DNA from: Sipunculus nudus | Taxonomy: Eukaryota; Annelida; Sipuncula; Golfingiida; Sipunculidae | Reading direction: 5' to 3' | Assembly: GCA_026874595.1 (NCBI GenBank) | Contig: CM049310.1 | Coordinates: 26,957,058 to 27,021,057 of the forward strand | DNA length: 64,000 nt | Shown: piece by piece, positions 15,801-25,204 of the stretch | How positions within the stretch are numbered: position 1 is the first letter of the stretch | How the letters are laid out: each line of letters starts with the position of its first letter | Position numbers and translations under genes: made by a program | Notes under the pieces: model-generated | What the model saw: the letters and a program-made list of their open reading frames with translations, nothing else | Database searches by the model: none | Told to the model about the DNA's origin: nothing

Positions 15801-18800
15801 TACAAATACTGGCTTATCTGGCAAACATGTAAGAAACAATTAAAAGGGTGAAAGATTTCCCTAAAATAATCAGACAGATTCCTTGCATAAATAAAATATG
15901 TTAACAATGTTTAATACGTTCGAACATTCTATTCTTTGGAAATTTTCGTGTATATTGTGCCAATGTCTGAATTGAAAATAACACCCATCATTCTTTGAGT
16001 AAAATCCTGCAAATATCTATGTTTCCTTTTGTTTAGAAATATTAGGCACTTCTGTCTGCAGTAAAGAATGATCAGATTTTATACAACAATTCGTGTTTTA
16101 CAGAACAGCTCTTCCCTGGAGTCGTGACAGCGGCAGAGGTCTTCTACCTGGCCACGGGCTGTACCAAAATGACGACAGCTTATAAAATCCAAATCCGATC
16201 TGCCTTTGTTGATATGCTGAGGAAGCAAGGCTTCTGCAAGAAGGTAAGTCTGACTATTATTTACAATATAACTGCCTCCACTTATGCGACTAGTCTCCAG
16301 ATCACAACAACTGTCAGCAGACTGGCTGTAATAAACATGAAGGTCTCATATGCCTGTTCATATCATCCATTATTCGTCATTGTAACATTGTCCTGTTAAT
16401 AAGCTAGGTTTGATTGTATATTAATATTTTACATAAATAGACAGGGTCTTTTTATTGAGGATTTTCAAAGCATTCTTCCTTGTGAGTGTGGCAGAACATA
16501 CTAGAACAACAACTAGAACATAACAACAATTGCGAAAACTTCAAGGTAGATGTTGTAATTATGGGATTAGGGGTACTGATTTCCATATGTTTTCATAATG
16601 GAAATTTTTCTTTTTGCTGTTTCTCACCAGATTTCATTTTCTCTTACCATGGTGTATCTTTCCACTGTTAAATAATTTTGTCGCCGTTTCAGGGCCCTCG
16701 GCCTATTTTTTATGGGCTAAGGGCTAAAAATTCAGTGTTCTTTTCATTTTCAAATCCTAGGGACGATTTTCCCCGATTGCTTGAAAAGAAAATCCCGTCA
16801 TAAAATACAGTTGCACCCATTGCTATGCCAAAATATTCTTCTTTAACTTTGTATTTCGAGTTTATATATTTACTTTTACAAAAATAGGATCATGGGCTAC
16901 CTTTGGTTTTCACTTTGTATTAAAAGATGAAAGAAAATGTCTTGACTATGAAAATTGTAATATTATTCTTATTTAATGCTTAAGTTCAAGACGTAAAGCT
17001 TTTCTTTTTTGAGGGGTTGGAACAGTCTATTTGTTATGGTCAGTAATTTAAAGACATACTCGAAGTCTCAGAGATTCTTTTCTAATTGTTTAAAACTTAT
17101 CCTGACAACAAGAAAAGGAACCACCTGAATACGACAAACGGGTATATACATGGACCTGTCATGAATTTGACAAAGGAAGTTTTTTATGTTTATAGAAAAT
17201 AATTTAATACAATAAGTTGGATTTTAATGTATTTTTATTTGATAATCAAGTTATATTTTAATATAATGAGTTGGAGCTTTACAGGGAGCCACAGATGTAT
17301 GCAACGTTAACGATGTGAACACCCAGTGTGGTTCCGTTGATGACTTCGGCTTTGGAGGTCGCGTTAAGCGTTCAGTGAAAAACGTGATACAGATCAAGTT
17401 CAACATCAAGATACCAGAGGTTCCGGCGAGGAATGTCGGCTGTATCAAGAACTGTGACATGTTAAATAACACTATGTGCGTCCAGTCCTGTCGTAACAAA
17501 TACAACAAGGAGTCAGCCTCGAAAATCACCGCCGCCACAGAAAAACTGAAACAGCTTTACAAAAATAACCCGACAAATGTCCCGATCGGTAAGGGTGCTT
17601 CCACGAAGCCCACTCTGATGATCAATGGTCGGCCAATGGAACCAGCGACGTCAAAGGTCATGGTCGGTGAAATGAAGACTTCCTGCAAGAGAGGAGAGGC
17701 ACCTCACAATGGACTCTGTGGTAGGAATAATTCTAAATGTAGAAGCCTCTATACTTCCCATTGTTAAGAAACGGTATTTTCTCCTTAATATTCATAAAAC
17801 AGGCTCTCAAATGTGTTAACCCGTTTTATTTATTAGTTTAAATTCCTGAAACATGGAAATACCTTTTGAAATATAAATAACTTGCTGATAGACCCGGTAT
17901 ACCGGGCTTATTACCGGGGTTTGGGAGATTTATTAACGGAGATGTGAAATGTTGGCTCATTTTTTTTTATTCTAAAAATTAACAGAAAATATAGGTTTTC
18001 AGTGGGAAACTGTCTCAATAAGATATGTATAAACATTTTGGCACGACTGCAGAAGAACTCACGCACCTTTCTGAGGCACAACACCTCTGTGATCAGAAAA
18101 CGTTTCTATGTCCAGCTGCTTGTATCTTAATTTTGCCACTCACTTTTAAATTACATGAATCCTAAACATCATACCGTCCGTCCGTATTAACTCATAACCT
18201 CGTGGAGACAGTGCGTGAGTGATCCTGCAGTCGCTCCAAAAATTTGTACCCCGGTATGTTTACCTTGAAGACCTGGTCAGTGATGTTGTTTACATTGCGA
18301 ACCGAAATGAGACGCGGGGGTATTCAGGTTTTCGATGATATTTGACTGGATTATATCGTTGGACGTATAAAGATTAGGTTGATGTGAGGAACACATGAAA
18401 GATTAATTAAATGTACGTTGCAAGAAAACTGTTCCTGAACAAAGAAATATGCATACCTCGTAAGTAGCAGAAGCGGACCCAACGGGACTCCATGCAGAGG
18501 GTCCGTATTCACTTTCAACCGCCGCAACCCTTTTTTCATCGTATCAGACAAATTTTGAGGCCTGAAACCCCAGACACCACTCCACCCCACCCCACCCAAC
18601 CCACGCCTGTTCGTGAAGTTGTGACCTTGAATTAAGTTTTGTCATTATTCCTCCTGGGTTGAACTCTCCATTTCATAAAGCGAGAAACGTGTTTTTCTCT
18701 TTCACCGACCACGCACGTGGGTGAGAGCCTCATTCAAATGAAAGGACCGACAGGCTCGAATCCCTCACTGAAAGCAAGCGTTATTCATATGAACAATAGT

Positions 18801-19788
18801 AGTGTTTGAGGTTGAAAGACCACGATGCATGCGTTCCGGTCATTGCCGAAGGCAGTTCGGCTGTGCTCGGTCTTACCTCTGTGCAAGTCAATACAAACGG
18901 AAAAATCTCTCAAAATTATATGTACATAAAAAATTAATTATTCTCATATCGCCTATGTCACTGCGGGCATAATAACCTTTAATATGATGTAAGGCACACT
19001 ATTGTACACAACGCGGTTTTAGAGAACATTGCGAACAGACGTGAACCGAATTCCTTTTATAAGTATTAGATTTATGGAACAGTAAGGTGACCCTGATCAT
19101 ACACGGAACGACGGATAGATTCCGAGTTTTCTATCTTGTTCATCATACACATGCATGTGAACAGCTTTGTGGATATTATATTCACACATTTTGTTACATA
19201 CATAAACTTCGAGAAATATGGTTTTAAATGTTCAGTTCTGTGAGTAACGAATTTTTATGCCAAAGGTCTATCAATCTTTTATAAATCATTGTAATTTCTC
19301 ATCTAAAATTTATCTGTATTTCAATATTTCCGAAATTGGAAACAATTGTTATAATTAAAAGCGCTTTTGAAATGAATTTAAAATACATGCGACTAAATAT
19401 ACAAGCAAAACGTTATTAAATTCCTATACGTATCTACGTATAACAACCTTCGTGTGTTCATCTTTAAAACTACTCGGAATTACGGCTGCGAACTCAGTGT
19501 ACCTCAATGTTCAAGACAAATTTCTGTTTATGTCGGTAATTAAGATGCTGCACTCAAATGTAAAGAAATAAACAGTAAGATATTAACTACACTTTGTTTC
19601 GTTTAATTTCAGTTGCCTGTCCAGCCGGCACATACGCTTCAGATCGCCGGAAGGCTTGCGTGCCGTGTGCAAAAGGCTGGCACCAGCCTCGTTCTCGCCA
19701 GACCCGCTGTCTCCGCTGCCCGCCTCACTCAACCACTCAAAAGTTGGGGGCTCGAGCCTGTGTAGTAATCTCTCATGTGCATCGGTGA
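68..19788 (+). CDS. Gene A: secreted TSP1/EGF/sushi/GCC2 mosaic protein, 16 exons
   Basis: Spliced exons: 68-138, 2845-3018, 4431-4687, 5365-5544, 7202-7375, 9342-9518, 9816-10007, 10780-10953, 12381-12536, 13256-13432, 13928-14071, 14261-14389, 15575-15784, 16104-16243, 17285-17720, 19613-19788. They join in frame with GT-AG borders to about 988 aa. Order: signal peptide 1-23, acidic segment with RVKR 46-49, TSP1/EGF 82-167, CCP 168-466 (five), GCC2-like 467-518, CCP 519-577, GCC2-like 578-625, cbEGF 626-668, CCP-like 669-738, unknown region 739-930 with RVKR 811-814, GCC2/GCC3-like tail 931-988. No transmembrane segment beyond the signal is seen, so it should be secreted. The ATG at 68 has a strong ACCATG context; an in-frame ATG at 62 would add two residues. 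The order recalls SVEP1-like proteins but lacks a vWA or pentraxin domain; the true family and function are unknown to me. Confidence 0.85.
139..2844 (+). other. Intron 1 of gene A
   Basis: GT-AG intron of 2.7 kb. It contains a decayed tRNA-derived SINE head (1126-1200), a poly-G run near 2408-2426 and a G-rich run near 2718-2760. The part from about 1.9 kb on is also present in inverted copy B; the first 1.8 kb is not. Confidence 0.7.
1126..1200 (+). repeat. Decayed tRNA-derived SINE head
   Basis: GTAGCCCAGAGGTTAAGGCG resembles an RNA polymerase III A box in a tRNA-like head. It is followed about 35 bases later by a B-box-like stretch (GGTCTCCTGTGAGGATCTGG) in which the TTCGA core is mutated. 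Probably a SINE fragment; a degenerate tRNA is the alternative. Confidence 0.4.
2845..3018 (+). CDS. Gene A exon 2: acidic then basic segment with RVKR site
   Basis: Acceptor CCAG at 2841-2844, donor AG|GTAAAG. It starts with an Asp/Glu-rich run (about 10 acidic residues in 12), then LLRVKRGW, then an Arg/Glu-rich charged stretch. RVKR fits the furin consensus R-X-K/R-R, so the acidic part may be a propeptide; that is inference. The same segment is present in copy B and gene C. Confidence 0.8.
4065..4157. repeat. (CT)n microsatellite in intron 2
   Basis: Nearly pure CT dinucleotide run of about 90 bases. Copy B has the matching (AG)n run at 50033-50092, so it predates the duplication. Confidence 0.9.
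4431..4687 (+). CDS. Gene A exon 3: TSP1-like plus EGF-like module
   Basis: Residues [15 protein letters not shown] carry the WxxW and CSxxCG signatures of thrombospondin type 1 repeats. They are followed by NRFCHNGG and [13 protein letters not shown], an EGF-like C-terminal half. Acceptor TTTCAG, donor A|GTTAGT, phase 2 to phase 1. Confidence 0.8.
5174..5240 (+). pseudogene. Relic of exon 4 (sushi) in intron 3
   Basis: The stretch reads GGCCAGGTGCACGTGCAGCA, closely matching GGCCAGGTTCACGTGCAGCA inside exon 4 (about 5443), and similarity continues through the Gly-Pro-Ser-Ser region. It has no open sushi frame. A matching relic occurs in copy B at 48931-48998, so the exon was duplicated before the locus was. 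Confidence 0.65.
5365..5544 (+). CDS. Gene A exon 4: CCP/sushi 1
   Basis: A 180-nt phase 1-1 exon, typical of shuffled sushi modules. It reads [13 protein letters not shown] with later [20 protein letters not shown] and PQC: the four Cys, Gly-Tyr and Trp of a CCP domain. Donor A|GTGGGT; a second GT three bases downstream (GG|GTAGAC) is possible. Confidence 0.85.
5990..6960. repeat. Tandem array of about 320-bp units in intron 4
   Basis: Markers recur at about 320-base spacing: 'actatagctcatattgttcc' at 6176, a variant near 6499 and another near 6824; 'cagtgtgttagtatgtctg' at 6248 and a variant at 6564. Units contain TCAAGGTCA motifs. The mirrored array lies at about 45.9-47.06 kb in copy B. 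Confidence 0.65.
7202..7375 (+). CDS. Gene A exon 5: CCP/sushi 2
   Basis: Reads [35 protein letters not shown], a full CCP pattern. Donor C|GTAAGT. The acceptor is placed after TTTTAG at 7196-7201, which keeps phase 1. An alternative acceptor at 7207 would pair with the alternative exon-4 donor and change only the short linker. Confidence 0.8.
7410..7875 (+). mobile_element. Dispersed element in intron 5 (copy 1 of 3)
   Basis: About 460 bases found again, reversed, at 44435-44885 (the orthologous intron of copy B) and at 37147-37640 (intron 11 of copy B only). Edges carry a CACGTG-containing motif. Each copy sits next to a tandem array, which recalls minisatellite-bearing nonautonomous elements of bivalves; class unproven. 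Confidence 0.5.
7876..8220. repeat. Minisatellite, about 48-bp unit, intron 5
   Basis: Degenerate repeats of a GTGCAGAGT(A/G)AA...AACCTCCGTG motif. Each 48-bp unit is made of two related 24-bp halves. The inverted counterpart at 44020-44430 is cleaner. Confidence 0.7.
9342..9518 (+). CDS. Gene A exon 6: CCP/sushi 3
   Basis: Phase 1-1 exon of 177 nt. It shows [31 protein letters not shown] and ATC, the CCP cysteine and Trp spacing. Acceptor TTATAG, donor C|GTAAGT. Confidence 0.85.
9816..10007 (+). CDS. Gene A exon 7: CCP/sushi 4
   Basis: Phase 1-1 exon of 192 nt. It shows [35 protein letters not shown] and PAC. Acceptor TCCAG, donor C|GTAAGT. The copy-B counterpart (42343-42534) is still open. 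Confidence 0.85.
10780..10953 (+). CDS. Gene A exon 8: CCP/sushi 5
   Basis: Phase 1-1 exon of 174 nt. It shows [31 protein letters not shown] and PTC. Acceptor TTTCAG, donor G|GTAGGC. Confidence 0.85.
11028..12380 (+). other. Intron 8 of gene A, no gene seen
   Basis: AT-rich intron sequence largely shared with copy B (39453-40860). No long open frame, RNA gene or transposon signature recognised. Confidence 0.5.
12381..12536 (+). CDS. Gene A exon 9: GCC2/ephrin-receptor-like Cys-rich module 1
   Basis: The six-Cys pattern [35 protein letters not shown] matches the Cys-rich modules with a C.CP.....C.C..GY.GP.GGPC ending that are common in extracellular mosaic proteins. Phase 1-1, acceptor TTCCAG, donor G|GTAAAA. 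Confidence 0.8.
12755..12818. repeat. (TA)n microsatellite, intron 9
   Basis: About 60 bases of alternating TA. The copy-B counterpart is at 38704-38772, with an extra (TG)n run at 39103-39138. Confidence 0.9.
13256..13432 (+). CDS. Gene A exon 10: CCP/sushi 6
   Basis: Reads [45 protein letters not shown]. This is a CCP with two extra cysteines in the middle. Phase 1-1, acceptor GGCAG, donor G|GTCAGC. Confidence 0.8.
13928..14071 (+). CDS. Gene A exon 11: GCC2/ephrin-receptor-like module 2
   Basis: Shorter sister of exon 9: [19 protein letters not shown], then [15 protein letters not shown]. Phase 1-1, acceptor TTCAG, donor G|GTGAGT. In copy B the acceptor of this exon is lost and its 3' end is part of a tandem array. 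Confidence 0.8.
14261..14389 (+). CDS. Gene A exon 12: calcium-binding EGF
   Basis: Reads [19 protein letters not shown], then [13 protein letters not shown] and LRC. The D-I-D-E-C start, six cysteines and N-T-x-G-S-Y motif define a cbEGF module. Phase 1-1, acceptor CCACAG, donor G|GTAATG. Confidence 0.88.
14690..14870 (+). repeat. tRNA-derived SINE in intron 12
   Basis: GTCGACGCTCGG with downstream GGGTCCGATCCCCGG forms a tRNA-like head with an almost consensus B box. It is followed by GGTTTTCTC and CTCCGGTTTCCTTCACC, a body seen in many invertebrate SINEs. The inverted copy at 36335-36490 shows it was inserted before the duplication. Confidence 0.6.
15575..15784 (+). CDS. Gene A exon 13: CCP-like module 7
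   Basis: A 210-nt phase 1-1 exon. Reads [43 protein letters not shown]. The cysteine, Gly-Tyr and Trp pattern is sushi-like, though longer than usual. Acceptor CTCAG at 15570-15574, donor G|GTAATT. Confidence 0.7.
16104..16243 (+). CDS. Gene A exon 14: unrecognised region, first part
   Basis: Encodes about 46 residues with [11 protein letters not shown] and a helical stretch ending [14 protein letters not shown]. It enters in phase 1 and leaves in phase 0, breaking the phase 1-1 rule of the modules before it, so exons 14 and 15 probably form one domain. No family recognised. Confidence 0.75.
17285..17720 (+). CDS. Gene A exon 15: unrecognised region, second part, with RVKR site
   Basis: The 436-nt exon begins [17 protein letters not shown], then [10 protein letters not shown] at a likely furin-type site. 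Next come [16 protein letters not shown], the Cys cluster [14 protein letters not shown] with an N-glycosylation sequon, and a lysine-rich tail ending in a [15 protein letters not shown] segment. The same exon recurs truncated in copy B and alone at 53635. No family recognised. Acceptor TACAG, donor G|GTAGGA. Confidence 0.75.
17721..19612 (+). other. Intron 15 of gene A, no gene seen
   Basis: 1.9 kb without a supported gene. Most of it, together with the 3' half of exon 15, is missing from copy B, where only the last 120 bases before exon 16 are retained. Confidence 0.55.
19613..19788 (+). CDS. Gene A exon 16: C-terminal GCC2/GCC3-like module and stop
   Basis: Reads [18 protein letters not shown], then [20 protein letters not shown] and [10 protein letters not shown] before TGA. 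The CPAGTY..., C..C and C..CP spacing fits GCC2/GCC3-type modules as found near the end of SCUBE-like proteins. Acceptor TTTCAG, then a 3' UTR with AATAAA at 19919. Confidence 0.8.
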
Positions 19789-19918
19789 CATTCTTACGCC
19801 CTGTCATGCACAGAGTGTCTTTTAAATAGTAAAATGTCAACACTCCAATTGCAAAGCGTTTTCGGGCAGTATTTTTTTCAAAGACCTCTGTCAATTTTAC
19901 TCACAAAATGGATTATTC

Positions 19919-19924
19919 AATAAA
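19919..19924 (+). terminator. Poly(A) signal of gene A
   Basis: AATAAA, 131 bases after the stop codon. The inverted copy keeps the same hexamer at 31798-31803 on the minus strand. Confidence 0.65.
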
Positions 19925-21220
19925 AGTATAAGATCTTCCTCAAAGTGTTCTACTTTTCTCGTGTATACACTTGATATGTATTTTTTTCTGCATGCATATT
20001 AAGCAAAATCATATACATGTAATAAAATGTGATATATGTGATATAGCAACTATAAGGATATTTGTAAACAAAAACAATGCATCATACGCTACTTTGATCT
20101 CGACACTAAACTTGCCACGTCAAAATTGCCCACATGAGGCTAATCCACATTTGGCCTCTCCTTGTCTGTGTGAGTGTATGTGTTTGAGGGTTGGTGTGTT
20201 TGTGAGGGAGGGTGTGTGTGTTCATGTGTACGCGCTATGTTTTCATTCTGCAAAAGCGCTAACGGCCTCTATATATCTTCATGGATCGTAGGGTGATTGC
20301 GCCGGTGCCAGCTATAAGGTCACTGTGGGTTTTCACCAAACATTCCAAAAAAAGTATGAAAACTGAGCGATATCGGAGCAAATTTTTCATTAAAAAACTG
20401 TGTGCTAGTTCTTGACACAGGATAACATAAACATCTGTCCAGTATTGATATTTAACAGTTTCCCTAGGAAAGGAACTCAACAGAGCATTGTCAGAAACAA
20501 TATATAGATCGTGACTTCTGTGTAGCGGATTCCGTATTACCTAGAAGTAGCTATTTAAATGTATAAACAGTATTGCCCTCTTTTTTGCTTACCAAAACCA
20601 AGTAGATTTCATAGTAGGCCCCCCTTTCTCTCTCCTTTTCGAATTTATGTATCATTCCACCTTACTTTCCAATGACTTTTTTGACGTGACGAGTTTGATG
20701 AACATGGTAAAACATGGTTTATAATCATTTGCAATAATATGTGTATTATTTGACGCTATTACTTCATTTTGGTAGCAAACCACTGCGACACATGGACATG
20801 CTATCTCCAAATTCACCAGGTTTATTCGTTGTTTTGGTTCTGTTTGTGAGTAATCACAGTCCATGCACGTGTGTTTGTTTATAATAACAAGCGTGACCAG
20901 ATGTTCGATCCTGAGCATGCTCGACAACTCACAAACAAGGAGACGAAAAACGAAAGAAGAAATACAGAAGAAACACCAGTCTAAAGATTGAAAAATTTTT
21001 ATCTGTAAAGTTTTGCAGCACGGCCACCAGGTGGTGTGAGCATAATATACAGGTTAGCGCCACTGATCACGCCCGATGCCAGCTTATTTGCGTAACAACG
21101 AAATATTTACAAATATTTAAACATCCTTATTGCATGTACATGTATATTTAACATGCCTGGTATATGAATATCCCCCTTTAAGTAATAAAAAGTACAAAAA
21201 TATGTAAGATAAATACTTTC
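19925..21220. other. Intergenic spacer, no gene seen
   Basis: Homology with the inverted arm ends near 20045. A GT-rich stretch lies near 20165-20235. No coding region or RNA gene is supported. Confidence 0.5.
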
Positions 21221-21260
21221 CAGAAGCAGATCCAGGGGTGAGTCCAGGGGGTTTTCCAAC
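21221..21260. mobile_element. Solo end of a hAT5-type MITE
   Basis: CAGAAGCAGATCCAGGGG matches the terminal sequence of the two complete MITEs at 58428 and 61964. No partner end is seen nearby, so it is a truncated fragment. Confidence 0.4.
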
Positions 21261-21756
21261 GTCACATTAGTAAAATATATTCAAAAGCGTAATAAAACAC
21301 AACATTCCTGACATGATAAGCCGACGGTTATGCTCAGCTACTTATAGGCATTTAAGGAAATACAAAATCAAACATATAACTACAGTATTATTACAGTGTA
21401 TGTCTTTATGCTGCCCGCAGTAAACAGCTTGCGTTATGGTCAGATCGTCATGTTTCGATCGTTGCCGTTTTCGACCCTGCTCGTTCTGCCACTACAAACT
21501 CTTGCGCCAAAGGAACAAAACTGCCGATTATGCGCATACAGTTTCTCAAACAGTCAACAATACTAAAAAGTGGGCTATTTGAAAAAAAAAAAACCGCAAG
21601 AAGTAACGGAGAAAATGAATAACTTAAATTTAAACCCCATATCTGTATATAGTATTTACATGATACATACCTAGGTCTATATAAGTTTCCCGCCGTATGG
21701 AGGGGGGCTGATTCGGCATGCTTAGTTTATGTCTACATTAATATTTGGGTCAAAAT

Positions 21757-22478
21757 CAGGGGCGTAGCCGGGGGGGGGGCGCAGGGGGCCATGCCCCCCC
21801 CCCCCCCCGGTCGCATCCAGTACTCGCCGTCCTTTCGGAATTTCACTTAATCTAATACTAATATATATATATATATATACACATACATGTATATGCATTA
21901 AACTGCCTTTGCTATCAGTGGCGGATCCAGATGGGGCGCCTTCGGCGCGCGGCCCCCTGTTGAGCTGCAGTATCTCTAATTTTATCTAATTTCCCAATTT
22001 TCGTGATTAATTTTCGTTTTTCATATTTTTTATTATTAATTATCAATTTGATTTTGTTAAAGTTATCTGCAGGTAATTACTTTCAAATTTATTAGTTGAG
22101 TATCAGGAAATGTATGAACAGCTGCAGAACAACAACGGGCCCTGGATGGGATTGACCGTGAACAATCTCAAGGCTCTGGTGATACCGGTACTCGAACTCG
22201 CGGTCTGTGCTCTTAGGAGTCCTGTGTGCTGTCGAGACCACGAAACCCGGTAAAATTCAAAGTTTAACATTAGACTTCAACACATCAGTTATTTCACTAC
22301 GAGCATTACATTTAAAGATAATATTTTGCAAATTACAAGATACCCCCTCCAATACCCTCCCCATTCACCTGTAACTAACCTTGATCAAACATGGTTCATC
22401 ATTGGAAATTAAAAAAAAATCATATTTTCATACACTAAAATATATAACGTATAGTAATAATAATATTATTAATAATAG

Positions 22479-22509
<31 letters not shown>

Positions 22510-22658
22510 CGTGCATATACACGTTTATATAACTGTTTTCATAGTACCCATACATGCACATTAGCGCCCCTATAACCCCCCCCCCCCCCCCGCTTTCGAA
22601 TTTCCGGCTCGGCCACTGATCATGGCCCCCTCCCCTCCCTCAATCCTGGCTACGCCCG
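21757..22658. mobile_element. Nonautonomous hAT-like element, 8-bp TSD
   Basis: The left end CAGGGGCGTAGCC and right end GGCTACGCCCG are inverted repeats. They are flanked by the 8-base direct repeat GTCAAAAT at 21749-21756 and 22659-22666. An inner pair (CAGTGGCGGATCC at 21919, GCCACTG near 22609) suggests a nested second element. No transposase frame is present. Confidence 0.7.
22181..22250 (-). repeat. tRNA-like sequence inside the hAT element
   Basis: Read on the minus strand it has an A-box-like TGGTCTCGACAG and a B-box-like GCGAGTTCGAGTACC about 30 bases on. The 3' half does not clearly fold, so a SINE head or degenerate tRNA is more likely than a working tRNA gene. Confidence 0.3.
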
Positions 22659-22666
22659 GTCAAAAT

Positions 22667-24466
22667 GATCTGTGGGTGGACCGCCTTAGCTCGCCCAGAG
22701 TAGAAACCCATCGACTGCATTTTCCCTCTTTCTCCTGTCCGTGTTTGTGCTAGGTTTATGACCTTGACCTTACACCGAAGGTCGTTCACTCCATAGCCGA
22801 TTCTCAATTAACGCTTGGTTGCGATTTCAAAAATTGAATGTTGCGAACATAGTTGTGATACAGCCGTTCATTTCAGGGTAATTAAGAAAATAAAATGTCA
22901 CGGTTACTATTCTTATTTGACATTACTCGATGCTCCTGGATATTAAGTGGATCCGTGACATGATATTCCAAGTACCGTCAAAGTAAATCATTTGATCCCC
23001 GAGACAGTTTTCTCCCAAGTCACGTTGGATTCGACTGTAGAAATCGCCGGGCGATAGCAAGGAACCTTAAAGTTTCCTAGCCTTTTTCGCTGCCCCTCCA
23101 ACCAAACCACCTACGCTCCTCTCAAATTAACGCCCCTCTCCCTCTTTACCTTGCGTTTTCAACAGTGGCGCTTGAATTTGATCTCAATTCCTTGATTCTG
23201 GCGAGAATAACACTGTTCATGATTTTAATGTCTTTCAGATCTTTCTAAATCCAGTCCCTTAACTCATGGACTTTTTACTTTCTTCCATTATGGCCTGCAA
23301 GACAGGGAACTTTACCGTAAAAGACTAAATATACCGACCTTATAATCCCAAAATATTTAATTGAAAAATTCACGTGCAGAAACTGCCAAAAGCGGACAAG
23401 CAGCGATCGATCGTTTCACCTTCTCATATTTGTACATTATATAATCGTTCACAAACGTTAAACAACAAATGAATTCCTGCATCATTTAACATGAACAAAT
23501 ATGTTCACATGATAAAGTGATTAAATATATTTTTATATAAAAGATCATTTTCATGCCATACGGTTGGTTGTTGGTTTTCTAAAAATCGGAAAATAGCACT
23601 GAGACTTAGAATTCCAGGGGAGTTCATTTAAACAAACATGCCGTTAAACATAGCTTAATTAAGTTTTTACCCATCATGATGAGATTGGGTAGGGATGAAT
23701 ATTTTGTCATCTTATTCTCACGTTAAATCTTATCTGATGCTGTATTTTACGGATCTCATAAAAATTTTCTTAAAATCTCCGTATCTTCGTTAATTCTCAA
23801 AATTCTAGAATTTCCGTTTTGTCGCCATCTACCGAGGGATTCGGAAACAATACCACATGGGAGATAAAAAAATGACATATATATATAAACCCAGTGTGGC
23901 ATGAGTAGCTCTCATTTTCATGTTTACTTTCGATGAGTAACGATCATGCCTGCTATTGCAGCAGAGGTCGTTGGCAATATTTGTTGTTATTCTGGAAGCC
24001 TTTGATTGCTGCAGAAAACCTGGACTTGGCTGTTTTGGCGGAGGAAGCGCGGGACGATAGCAATAGAGCGGGTTAGCCCTTAGCCAAGAATAACCGTTCA
24101 GTTGGCATTTATTTTGGGCTGGTAAGCCAAACTTGAGTCGTGATACAGGCCATACGGGGAATGTATTGCACCGCTCACTTATCCTGTTGTATATATATTG
24201 TGGTTATCTGCCGATAATCTTAACATTAAGCTGCTACGAATGATGATTTAACACAAAGGAGTACATGTGAACTCACGCACTAAACTGGAAATCCGTCTCT
24301 GCAGTAACGATCATTTTCAGTTGGCTGCCGTCCAGTAACCCATGCTTATATTCATGTGGTTATAATTCATCAAGCATGGTGGGAGATATACCAACATGCT
24401 GAGAAAAAAATGTAATTTTCTCTCACAGGGTAGGTGTTGTTCGAAAATATAGTTACTTATATATAT
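22667..24466. other. Spacer before the LTR element, no gene seen
   Basis: 1.8 kb of AT-rich sequence without long frames, RNA genes or clear repeats. It ends in a short TA run that abuts the 5' LTR. Confidence 0.5.
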
Positions 24467-24702
24467 TGTAAGAGGAATGCACACACGCCGAAGTGCAGCC
24501 AGGCCGACCTGCCAGCGACCTTACCAAGGGCCGGGATGGAAACCGCGAAAAGGAGAGGTCACCTGCCGAGTTTCTGTGTCAGTACGCTAGCCAAGTGCGG
24601 TCAAGTCTGTAACGACGGATTTCAAGCTACTGACCTGGTGACACTTGACTGAGGGTGAGTTGTCACCTTCATTTTGGTGTGAGCTTCACGCTGAAGTTTA
24701 CA
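24467..24702 (+). repeat. 5' LTR
   Basis: Begins TGTAAGAGGAATGC and ends TTTACA, giving TG...CA ends. The first 214 bases match the 3' LTR without gaps and with 7 differences by eye. Confidence 0.8.
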
Positions 24703-24720
24703 TTTGGCGACGAAGATAAA
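24703..24720 (+). promoter_or_regulatory. Candidate primer-binding site
   Basis: TTTGGCGACGAAGATAAA lies directly after the 5' LTR, where a tRNA primer site is expected. I cannot identify the tRNA by eye. Confidence 0.45.
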
Positions 24721-25204
24721 TATTTTTGTCAAATTTTGACAAAATTCAAGCGGGCCCCCCGACAATCCCTCAATTGTCGCCCGCCTTGTCCGCAAAGTAT
24801 TGGTTGCGTTTTCAGCTGTGCATGCAACCCCGCTCTGCAGCCGTTGTACAGGCAGAATTATATGTCCAAGCGACCTGTAACTTCTTTACACAATATTTAG
24901 ATATAACCTTTCTTTCGGCCACTCAGTATTTCTTTTAAATTTATTGCTGTGCCTTCACTGCTACGCCTGAAGTACACAGATTGCCTGCTGATCACGTGAT
25001 CAGAGGGAGCGGCGAACGTGAATGAATGATCGGTCTTTCTGGGACCAACCCTACCTGTTGTCAACAATTTAAATAATTTCAAAATTCACTCCTTAAGCAA
25101 AAATTTAATTACTTTATTAAATTAACCCTTCTTTTGTCTGTTCTACCTATTATCTTGCCAATAGCCAGTATTCTGCCAGGACCTCTGCTGTAAAACTAGT
25201 TATG

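Noticed and set aside
24988-25003. Perfect 16-bp palindrome CTGATCACGTGATCAG
   Set aside because: Contains an E-box core, but a single palindrome of this size in a retroelement leader gives no functional case.
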